In this document: in pieces, positions 1 through 5,105 of the stretch | Layout of the letters: the number at the start of each line of letters is the position of its first letter | How positions within the stretch are numbered: the stretch's first letter is position 1 | Assembly (NCBI GenBank): GCA_902475025.1 | Contig: CABRXX010000088.1 | Coordinates: forward strand, 1-8,741 | Source: Merdiplasma sp905207905 | Lineage (GTDB): Bacteria > Bacillota > Clostridia > Lachnospirales > Lachnospiraceae | Length of the DNA: 8,741 bases | Direction of reading: 5' to 3' | Position numbers and translations under genes: made by a program | The notes under the pieces: model-generated | Databases searched by the model: none | What the model saw: the letters and a program-made list of their open reading frames with translations, nothing else | What the model was told of the DNA's origin: nothing

Positions 1-270
1 AGAACCCTACCAGACTGTAAAACGCACAGATAATCAAAAAACGGTTCCAGCTAAATCCTCTGCTCTTTGTCAGAAGATCTCCCAGATAGGCTTTGCCAGT
101 TTTTTCGGTTCTCCAAGGCGCTTCAGAATCTCCTGTTCGGAAAGCCCCTCCTGCTCCATCTCCAACATAGAACTTTGGATCTCTTTTACAATATCTGCCC
201 GCTCCAGTGCGGAAAGAGGTTTTAAATGTTTGTCTATGGCATTTAAATATTTTTCAGTTGATGTACTCAT
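1..270 (-). pseudogene. HAAS-domain membrane protein, frameshifted and cut by the window edge
   Basis: The ATG at 268-270 follows a good ribosome binding site (AAAGGAG) that lies in the last codons of the padR-like gene. The first frame encodes 66 residues with a HAAS-like helical domain (residues about 1-55, ending LGEPKKLAK) and stops at 70-72. Reading one base back after that lysine, near 89-92, gives AYLGDLLTKSRGFSWNRF followed by a hydrophobic segment, open to the window edge. LAKAYLGD is the usual sequence at this point in the family as I know it, while the in-frame ending PIWEIF is not. I therefore infer a one-base deletion (or a sequence error) in an originally longer protein with a cytoplasmic HAAS domain and membrane helices. 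Such proteins are normally encoded beside PadR regulators and are thought to act with them in envelope-related responses. No canonical slippery heptamer is present in the right phase. Confidence 0.7.
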
Positions 271-273
271 ATT

Positions 274-606
274 CTATTCTCCTTTCAAATCTGATATGGC
301 GGCCATCAGATCCTGCCAAGCGCCCTCCATGGCAGCCACATAGTCCAGACCTTCGTTTGTTAGTTCATAATATTTTCTTGGGGGCAGTCCCTCCGCAGAA
401 TCTTTCCACTGTGCAGTCAGATATCCTTCCTTCTGCAGCCTTCGCAAAAGAGGATACACCGTGCTCTCCGTAGAAGCAATCATAGGATACTGCTGCAGAT
501 TCTGCAAAATCTGATATCCATAACAGGTCTGACGCTTCAGCATCAGGAGTATGCAATATTCCAGCGTTCCTCTGACAATCTGGGTTTTCCATTTTTCCAA
601 TTCCAT
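274..606 (-). CDS. PadR-family transcriptional regulator
   Basis: This 110-residue protein has the winged-helix fold of short PadR regulators. The N-terminal helix carries GTLEYCILLMLKRQTCYGYQI (residues about 13-33), a recognition region contains TESTVYPLLRRLQKEGYL (about 46-63), and the wing contains PPRKYYELTNEG (about 75-86). The length matches the small PadR class, which has only a short C-terminal dimerisation helix. The start is set by AGGAGGTGAG upstream of the ATG at 606. Its stop at 274 overlaps the ribosome binding site of the HAAS gene, so the two are one operon and probably translationally coupled. The promoter just upstream contains repeated GTAC-type sequences between -35 and -10, as expected for autorepression. 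The ligand or inducer cannot be read from the sequence. Confidence 0.9.
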   Translation of the reverse strand: MELEKWKTQIVRGTLEYCILLMLKRQTCYGYQILQNLQQYPMIASTESTVYPLLRRLQKEGYLTAQWKDSAEGLPPRKYYELTNEGLDYVAAMEGAWQDLMAAISDLKGE

Positions 607-637
607 CTCCTCTCACCTCCTGTTTTTCTCTATGTAC

Positions 638-666
638 ATCGTACTACATAGTACTATATTTGTCAA
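638..666 (-). promoter_or_regulatory. Promoter and likely operator of the padR-HAAS operon
   Basis: On the minus strand there is a perfect -35 box TTGACA (661-666), a 17-base spacer and a -10 box TACGAT (638-643). The spacer and -10 region hold tandem 10-base repeats, AGTACTATGT then AGTACGATGT, and the inverted repeat GTACT-N4-AGTAC at 641-654 on the plus strand, followed by TGTACA near 633-638. PadR proteins are known to bind palindromes containing ATGTA/TACAT-type half sites, so this is the probable autoregulatory site. The boxes are seen directly; the operator role is inferred. Confidence 0.75.
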
Positions 667-707
667 CAATATTAAAATATTGGTATTCTAAGCATCTTTA
701 CTCAAAA

Positions 708-730
708 AGAGGCTATTGCAAAATACGAAT
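708..730. mobile_element. Possible insertion-sequence end (remnant)
   Basis: The stretch GAGGCTATTGCAAAATACG resembles the terminal inverted repeats with a TGTTGCAAA-like core seen in several IS families. No transposase reading frame is present and no second matching end is visible in the window, so this would be a scar or a solo end. The resemblance is from memory and the family cannot be named. Confidence 0.25.
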
Positions 731-815
731 TCCGGTGGAGTTTCGGTGTGTTTTCCCATCAGGACTTTTCATACACTCATCTTCATAGGAAAAAATTCCC
801 TCTGAAAGAATCAAT

Positions 816-899
816 AACTCCATCCACCAGTCCTTCTGCTGTTTCTGTTCCGTACAGTGTACAAAATAGAAACAGCAGCCTTGACTGACAGATGGAGTT
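816..899 (-). repeat. Long imperfect inverted repeat / hairpin
   Basis: Arms 816-846 and 868-899 pair nearly throughout: AACTCCATC with GATGGAGTT (9 bp), then three positions, then CAGTC with GACTG (5 bp), an internal loop of 3 by 4, and CTGCTGTTTCT with AGAAACAGCAG (11 bp), closed by a 21-base loop. The three intervening positions are all G-U pairs if the minus strand is transcribed, but C-A mismatches if the plus strand is. The loop itself contains GTAC-N3-GTAC. There is no T-tract after either arm, so it is not a standard terminator. It may be a structured RNA 48-131 nt beyond the obgE stop, or a miniature inverted-repeat element. Confidence 0.7.
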
Positions 900-946
900 T
901 CTGCTCATACGTGCAATCAGTTGCTTTCTAATTCATATTTATCATC

Positions 947-2239
947 TTACTTATAATAATCAAACTGAAGTCCATACATTTTTACAGTATCCCCGTCCTG
1001 GATACCCAGAGACTCCAGTTCTTTTAAAATACCGGTATCCTTCAGAAAATTTTGGAAGAAACGAAATCCCTTCTCTGATTCCAGATTGGTATAGCCCAGC
1101 ATCTTCTCAATCTTGGGCCCTTCCACAAGAAATACATGCTCATCTTCTTCAGAGACTGTCACTGTGTAGGGTAGATTATTGTCCGCCATATGCTCTTCCG
1201 GAAAATACTCTTGTTCATAGACCACTGGAGTATCCGGCAGCCGATCCAACAATTCCCTCACATAGTAGAGTAGCTCCTTTAAACCCTGTCCGCTCACTGC
1301 CGAAATCGGAAATACCCTGATCCCCTTTGGCTCAAATTCTTCTTTCAGCTTTTGAATAGGATCTTCCCCCTCCTCATAAATAGCGTCAATCTTATTTGCC
1401 GCGATCACCTGAGGCCTTTTTTCCAGATCCGCATTGTAAGCTGCCAGCTCTGCATTGATCTTATAGACATCTTCCACCGGATCCCGGCCTTCCGTGGAAG
1501 CGGCATCTACCAGATGGATCATCACCTTGGTACGCTCAATATGGCGGAGAAATTCATGGCCCAGACCCACACCCTCAGACGCTCCTTCAATCAGGCCCGG
1601 GATATCTGCAATCACAAATCCCCGGCCTCCATCCAGATCCACTACTCCAAGGTTGGGGCTCAAAGTTGTGAAATGATAATTGGCAATCTTGGGTGTGGCA
1701 TTGGTCACCCTGGAAAGCAGGGTAGATTTTCCCACATTGGGAAAGCCAACCAGGCCCACATCTGCGATCACCTTCAGTTCCAGGATCACCTCCAGTTCCT
1801 TGGCATCCTGGCCAGGCTGGGCATATTTGGGTGCCTGCATGGTGGAAGTGGCATAGTGCATATTTCCATTGCCTCCCCGGCCTCCCTTTAACACGATCTG
1901 CCGTTTATTGTCCCCGGACATATCCGCAATTACCTGACCGCTCTGCGCTTCCTTGATAATCGTACCTGCCGGAACCCGCAGCACAATATCCTCGCCGTCA
2001 CTGCCATGACAGCGGCGTTTGCCGCCCTCTTCTCCGTTGGTGGCAGAAAATTTTCTTCTGTGACGGTAATCAATCAGCGTATTCAGGCCTTCATCTACCT
2101 GAAAGATCACATCACCGCCCCGGCCTCCGTCACCTCCGTCCGGACCTCCGTCGGGCACATACTTTTCTCTCCGGAAGCTTACGTGGCCGTCCCCGCCCTT
2201 TCCGGAACGGATAATAATTTTCGCTCTGTCTGCAAACAT
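947..2239 (-). CDS. obgE: Obg-family GTPase ObgE/CgtA
   Basis: Obg is an essential GTPase that binds the 50S ribosomal subunit, acts in its late assembly and links GTP and ppGpp levels to growth. The 430-residue protein has all three parts: the glycine-rich Obg domain (about 1-158), the G domain (about 159-335) and an OCT domain (about 350-430). G1 is GFPNVGKS at 165-172, switch I contains TTLSPNLG, G3 is DIPG at 212-215, G4 is NKID at 282-285 and G5 is SAVSG near 313-317. All are intact and the length is normal. The ATG at 2239 follows TGAGGT at good spacing. It lies downstream of rplU-prp-rpmA, the usual Firmicutes order, so its location fits its 50S role. A terminator stands between rpmA and this gene, so its expression is probably set by partial readthrough. 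Confidence 0.97.
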   Translation of the reverse strand: MFADRAKIIIRSGKGGDGHVSFRREKYVPDGGPDGGDGGRGGDVIFQVDEGLNTLIDYRHRRKFSATNGEEGGKRRCHGSDGEDIVLRVPAGTIIKEAQSGQVIADMSGDNKRQIVLKGGRGGNGNMHYATSTMQAPKYAQPGQDAKELEVILELKVIADVGLVGFPNVGKSTLLSRVTNATPKIANYHFTTLSPNLGVVDLDGGRGFVIADIPGLIEGASEGVGLGHEFLRHIERTKVMIHLVDAASTEGRDPVEDVYKINAELAAYNADLEKRPQVIAANKIDAIYEEGEDPIQKLKEEFEPKGIRVFPISAVSGQGLKELLYYVRELLDRLPDTPVVYEQEYFPEEHMADNNLPYTVTVSEEDEHVFLVEGPKIEKMLGYTNLESEKGFRFFQNFLKDTGILKELESLGIQDGDTVKMYGLQFDYYK

Positions 2240-2254
2240 AATTTACCTCATTTC

Positions 2255-2291
2255 TAAAAAGAGCTTCAAACCATAACGATTTGAAGCCCCT
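2255..2291 (-). terminator. Intrinsic terminator after rpmA, within the obgE leader
   Basis: On the minus strand GCTTCAAA pairs with TTTGAAGC (arms 2280-2287 and 2263-2270, 9-base loop), followed by TCTTTTTAG. It lies 11 bases past the rpmA stop and ends about 5 bases before the obgE ribosome binding site, so it can attenuate transcription into obgE. Confidence 0.85.
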
Positions 2292-2301
2292 CTGCTTTTA
2301 C

Positions 2302-2589
2302 TTATTCTGCTGCAACCGGAACGATAGAAACCTGTTTCTTATCTCTTCCTTTTCTCTCAAATCTTACCACACCGTCAACCAGTGCAAACAAGGTATCGTC
2401 ACCACCGCGGCCAACATTTACGCCGGGATGAATCTTGGTACCGCGCTGTCTGTAAAGAATGTTGCCAGCTTTTACAAACTGTCCGTCTGCTCTCTTCGCT
2501 CCCAGTCTTTTAGACTCAGAGTCACGTCCGTTCTTTGTAGAACCAACACCCTTTTTATGAGCGAAAAACTGAAGGTTCATATTTAACAT
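2302..2589 (-). CDS. rpmA: 50S ribosomal protein L27 (precursor with N-terminal extension)
   Basis: This 95-residue protein is bL27, whose N-terminal tail reaches the peptidyl transferase centre. The mature part begins HKKGVGSTKNGRDS at residue 11, and the core continues through GNILYRQRGTKIHPG and GGDDTLFALVDG. The first ten residues, MLNMNLQFFA, form the Firmicutes-type extension that is removed after FFA by the protease Prp, whose gene lies immediately upstream. This matches the known S. aureus system. The start at 2589 is chosen because AAGGAGG stands 8 bases upstream; the second ATG (codon 4) has poorer spacing. Gap to prp is 21 bases and a terminator follows. Confidence 0.97.
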   Translation of the reverse strand: MLNMNLQFFAHKKGVGSTKNGRDSESKRLGAKRADGQFVKAGNILYRQRGTKIHPGVNVGRGGDDTLFALVDGVVRFERKGRDKKQVSIVPVAAE

Positions 2590-2610
2590 GTCCTACACCT
2601 CCTTGAATAA

Positions 2611-2964
2611 TCAATCATTGCGGAAGAGTACCTCTTCCTTCTGCTCCTGACAGCGCACTGTCAGAAACTCACTTCCGTAGTTCTGTTCCGTCATCTGAAG
2701 TCCCAGAACCAGACTTCTCAGCAGTAACTCAGCCTCCGGAGATACTGTTTCTGTTATAACCAGCTTCAAATATCCCCCATCCTCGGACTGCTCCACCTGG
2801 AATGCATCCTCCGTAAAAGCTTCCAAAGAATTTACAGTATTAAAAGTCAAAGCAGACACTGCGGCACAGATAATATCTGCACCCTCCTGTGCATATCCTG
2901 CATGTCCCTCACACAAAAAGCCCCGATACTGATGATCTGTCTCAAATATTGTCACGGAAATCAT
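2611..2964 (-). CDS. prp: Prp, ribosomal-processing cysteine protease (YsxB family)
   Basis: Prp cleaves the N-terminal extension of L27, a step needed for functional 50S subunits in Firmicutes. The 117-residue product carries the family signature GHAGYAQEGADIICAAVSAL, with His21 and Cys33 in the positions of the catalytic pair known for this family (numbered from the ATG). The start is chosen at the ATG (2962-2964) because family members begin with a Met-Ile-type sequence. A TTG two codons earlier directly abuts the rplU stop and would add MC. The ribosome binding site is weak, so translation may be coupled to rplU termination. The gene sits between L21 and L27, its standard place, and its substrate motif is present in rpmA. 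Confidence 0.95.
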   Translation of the reverse strand: MISVTIFETDHQYRGFLCEGHAGYAQEGADIICAAVSALTFNTVNSLEAFTEDAFQVEQSEDGGYLKLVITETVSPEAELLLRSLVLGLQMTEQNYGSEFLTVRCQEQKEEVLFRND

Positions 2965-2970
2965 ACACAA

Positions 2971-3276
2971 TTAACCGTTGATCTTTTCAATCTTAACCTG
3001 TGTGTACTGCTGTCTGTGACCGTTTTTCTTGTGGTATCCGGTTTTTCTCTTGTACTTGTAAACGATGACTTTCTTGGCCTTATCGTTCTTTACAACTGTA
3101 GCAGTAACGGTTGCTGCTGCAACGTCTGCTCCCACTTTAAGACCGTCATTGCTTACTGCAAGCACCTGATCAAACGTAACAGTCTCACCAGCTTCTACAC
3201 CAAGCTTTTCCACGTTAATGATATCGCCCTCGGCTACTTTGTACTGTTTACCACCTGTTGCAATAATTGCGTACAT
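2971..3276 (-). CDS. rplU: 50S ribosomal protein L21
   Basis: The 101-residue protein matches bL21, which binds 23S rRNA and L20. It begins MYAIIATGGKQYKV, has VEAGETVTFDQVL in the middle, and ends with the signature KRKTGYHKKNGHRQQYTQVKI. I chose the ATG at 3274-3276 because AGGAGGTG lies 5 bases upstream and L21 starts exactly there. An upstream extension of the same frame to 3405 is the leader, not protein. First gene of rplU-prp-rpmA. Confidence 0.97.
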   Translation of the reverse strand: MYAIIATGGKQYKVAEGDIINVEKLGVEAGETVTFDQVLAVSNDGLKVGADVAAATVTATVVKNDKAKKVIVYKYKRKTGYHKKNGHRQQYTQVKIEKING

Positions 3277-3360
3277 ATGGCACCTCCTGTTTATCATTAC
3301 TCGCCAGATACGGTGGCCCTGCAGGCGCATGGCTCTTAAACCTCTCTGTGCGGCATACTT
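3277..3360 (-). promoter_or_regulatory. 5' leader of rplU, candidate L21 leader RNA
   Basis: Between the promoter and the rplU ribosome binding site lies a GC-rich leader of about 80 nt. It contains several possible short stems: GGTT-TAAG-AGCC, GCCA-N7-TGGC, and the longer-range CGCC with GGCG. Firmicutes rplU operons are known to carry an autoregulatory L21 leader (Rfam family L21_leader). Position and structure fit, but I cannot score it against the covariance model. Confidence 0.5.
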
Positions 3361-3364
3361 ATGT

Positions 3365-3393
3365 ATGATAGCACAGTCAACTTCATCCGTCAA
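3365..3393 (-). promoter_or_regulatory. Sigma-A-type promoter of rplU-prp-rpmA
   Basis: On the minus strand TTGACG (3388-3393), a 17-base spacer and TATCAT (3365-3370), with TGC directly before the -10 box, which makes it an extended -10. The -35 box overlaps the last sense codons of the upstream unknown gene, whose TGA lies at 3383-3385. Confidence 0.85.
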
Positions 3394-3853
3394 CTGTTTT
3401 CTCAAAATTCATCTGCAGCTTTTCTCCAGTTTCAGCCTCAAAATCCCTGCTGTTTATGCAGGGAAACAATTCTTTTAGCTCCAGCTGTCTCATATTTCGC
3501 TTTATCACTCCCATTTCAAGAAAAATAGGATACAGATAACTGGCGCCAAAAGTCCCCAGCATTTTCGGCCCTTTCACTTCTTTTCCCTGGACTTGAAGTT
3601 CCAATGCTTTCCAAAAGGAGAGAATCACTGTTGCCTTTGTGATGGATTTGTCCTTTCTGTCCACAAAAATCTCATGACCCTTAATGCGATAGGTAAATTC
3701 CAGCCCTTTTAAAGTAGAAAAGGGCTGATTCTGCATCTGCACCAGGGTTTGCCACAAAAGCGCCTCCAGCCCGGGAGAAATTTCCGTCACCGTCCGCTCT
3801 CCCTGATGCTGGTTCAGCCATTGAGTCACTGCAGTTTCCATTTTTTCTTTCAT
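3383..3853 (-). CDS. Conserved-looking protein of unknown function
   Basis: I do not recognise a named family for this 156-residue protein. It has no signal peptide, no membrane segment and looks soluble. The N-terminal 45 residues are probably helical. The centre, FTYRIKGHEIFVDRKDKSIT (53-72), looks like a beta-hairpin rich in charge, and is followed by a helix-like stretch and then GPKMLGTFGASYLYPIFLEM (95-114), whose Gly-Ala-Ser-Tyr core suggests a folded motif rather than random sequence. The C-terminus is acidic to basic and unremarkable. The ATG at 3853 has GGGAG about 10 bases upstream; ATG codon 5 is an alternative start. It begins 18 bases after the LCP gene, so the two are likely cotranscribed. 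Its end overlaps the rplU promoter. I vaguely recall similar proteins at this site in other Lachnospiraceae, but cannot confirm. Confidence 0.75.
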   Translation of the reverse strand: MKEKMETAVTQWLNQHQGERTVTEISPGLEALLWQTLVQMQNQPFSTLKGLEFTYRIKGHEIFVDRKDKSITKATVILSFWKALELQVQGKEVKGPKMLGTFGASYLYPIFLEMGVIKRNMRQLELKELFPCINSRDFEAETGEKLQMNFEKTVDG

Positions 3854-3871
3854 TCCCCTGATACTCCCATC

Positions 3872-4810
3872 TCATGAATAAATCGTGTTATGAAGCTTTT
3901 CGATGGTAGCTTCCAGATCCGGTATCAAAAGCTCATTTTCCGAGCGGTACATTCCCTCATAGGGAATGCTCTGCTCTTCCAGATCATATTCCAGCCATCC
4001 CGGAATCTGGCTGATCAGCCAAACCAGCTTTGTCCCACTGATATCGTGCTCCAAATAGGAGAAAGCCTGCTTCCCCATAGAAGCAACAGAAGCCAAATCC
4101 TGCTTTCGCACCTGCTCTAGGATCGCCTTTAAAATTTTCCGCTGCCGCATAGTTCTGCCAAAATCCGAACCGCTGCCACTGTAACGGTTTCTGGCGTACC
4201 CCACTGTCTGATATCCGTCTAAATGCTGCAGTCCTGCTCCTTCAATTTTATGCAGTTCATATGGCTCTTGATCGGCCTCACACATGGTGCGGATATATCC
4301 GTTCGCCACCTTCGCCTCATCCTCTGTCAGTTCCAGATCAATTCCTCCAAAAATATCTACAATATGAATCATATCATTAAAGTCTACCATAGCATAATTA
4401 TCAATCTCCACTTTGTAGGTGCTTTCAATCGTCTCCACGCACAGCTCCGGACCTCCGCTGGCGCAGGCTGCATTCAGTTTGCTCACTCCCACTCCCGGAA
4501 TATCTGCATACAGATCCCGTAGAAACGAAGTGAGATAGATCCTTTCCTGCTTTGGATTTACTGTCACAAGTACCATCACATCAGAATTCCCATACCAGGA
4601 CTCATCCCTGCGATCCACTCCGATCAGCAGCAGATCATAGGGGTCTTCTGCACCCAGAACTAAATTTTTTAGATTTTCTTCCAATCCCAGGGTCTGATTT
4701 TCTCCGGCGGCCTTGACCCCTCTGGCAAAAATGCAAGGGGTACAAGCCGCCAGTACAGCCGCTCTGCGCCATATAGATCTTTTTCTCACGCTACTCTTTT
4801 TATTCCACAA
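3872..4810 (-). CDS. LytR-CpsA-Psr (LCP) family envelope protein
   Basis: LCP proteins sit outside the cytoplasmic membrane and transfer glycopolymers such as teichoic acid or capsule from undecaprenyl phosphate carriers to peptidoglycan. The LCP domain covers about 58-235. It includes LLIGVDRR (61-68), NSDVM (75-79), SFLRDLY (95-101), KLNAA (111-115), FGGIDLEL (154-161), the YARNRY motif (205-210) and the DFGRTMRQRK run (216-225). These hold the Asp and Arg residues that bind pyrophosphate and metal. The start is TTG at 4808-4810, with AGAAGGG 11 bases upstream; there is no in-frame ATG near it, though GTG at codon 8 is possible. The N-terminus is a basic stretch then a short hydrophobic segment AAVLAACTPCIFA, weaker than the usual LCP anchor helix; it may be a signal peptide, and LAAC at 20-23 resembles a lipobox. 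Confidence 0.92.
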   Translation of the reverse strand: MWNKKSSVRKRSIWRRAAVLAACTPCIFARGVKAAGENQTLGLEENLKNLVLGAEDPYDLLLIGVDRRDESWYGNSDVMVLVTVNPKQERIYLTSFLRDLYADIPGVGVSKLNAACASGGPELCVETIESTYKVEIDNYAMVDFNDMIHIVDIFGGIDLELTEDEAKVANGYIRTMCEADQEPYELHKIEGAGLQHLDGYQTVGYARNRYSGSGSDFGRTMRQRKILKAILEQVRKQDLASVASMGKQAFSYLEHDISGTKLVWLISQIPGWLEYDLEEQSIPYEGMYRSENELLIPDLEATIEKLHNTIYS

Positions 4811-4860
4811 TTCTATCTCTGCCCTTCTGTTTCATTTTTCTGTATATCAGTGCCACGTTT

Positions 4861-4889
4861 ATCCTATCATGTACCTTTTATTTTTACAA
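4861..4889 (-). promoter_or_regulatory. Probable promoter of the LCP gene
   Basis: On the minus strand TTGTAA (4884-4889), a 17-base spacer and TAGGAT (4861-4866) lie about 50 bases upstream of the TTG start. Each box has mismatches to consensus, so confidence is moderate. It probably also serves the downstream unknown gene. Confidence 0.55.
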
Positions 4890-5005
4890 CCCGCAAACCT
4901 AAAAAAGCTCCTGCTGAAACTAAAATTGCTCTATTCCGGCCCCCTTTGATTCTTTTTTAGGATTCGAGCGTCAAAAGCCATTGTTGGTTCAGGCTAAATC
5001 CACAT

Positions 5006-5055
5006 AAAAAAGCCGGATACAGGCTCTTTCCTAAAAAAGTTTCTGTACCCGGCCT
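5006..5055 (-). terminator. Intrinsic terminator of gdhA
   Basis: On the minus strand GCCGGGTACAG (5043-5053) pairs with CTGTATCCGGC (5012-5022) over 11 positions including one G-U pair, followed by six T residues. The 20-base loop contains a further CTTT/AAAG pairing. A separate 7-bp hairpin (GCTGCAA with TTGCAGC, 5068-5096) lies between the gdhA stop and this terminator. Confidence 0.88.
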
Positions 5056-5105
5056 TCTTATCTGAAAGCTGCAATTTAATCAGCGCCTCTTGCAGCCTTT
5101 TAAGA

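Larger units (their letters stand above)
607..946. other. 340-base region without a certain gene, between obgE and the padR-like gene
   Basis: It holds the padR promoter at its low end (638-666), an IS-end-like stretch near 708-730, an open minus-strand frame of 63 codons (713-904), and an 84-base long hairpin at 816-899. I see no canonical hairpin plus T-tract terminator directly after the obgE stop at 947. The open frame has an internal ATG at 821-823 preceded at 7 bases by AAGGA, giving a possible 36-residue peptide beginning MELLILSEGIF. I do not recognise it, and it may be only a by-product of the repeat or of a decayed insertion sequence. Confidence 0.6.

Noticed and set aside
61..110. 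Programmed -1 ribosomal frameshift in the HAAS gene
   Set aside because: The A6 run is in the wrong phase for a slippery heptamer and no pseudoknot is evident; a simple indel is more likely.
836..878. Intrinsic terminator of obgE
   Set aside because: The stem is strong but no T-tract follows on either strand.
892..1320. Plus-strand open frame opposite obgE
   Set aside because: It is antisense to well-conserved Obg sequence, has no ribosome binding site and no recognisable motifs.
1352..1891. 179-codon plus-strand open frame inside obgE
   Set aside because: It mirrors the GTPase domain coding sequence on the other strand; no independent evidence.
3681..3875. 64-codon minus-strand frame whose ATGA overlaps the LCP stop
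   Set aside because: Overlapping stop-start is attractive, but it runs out of frame inside the 156-residue gene, has low-complexity composition and no motifs.
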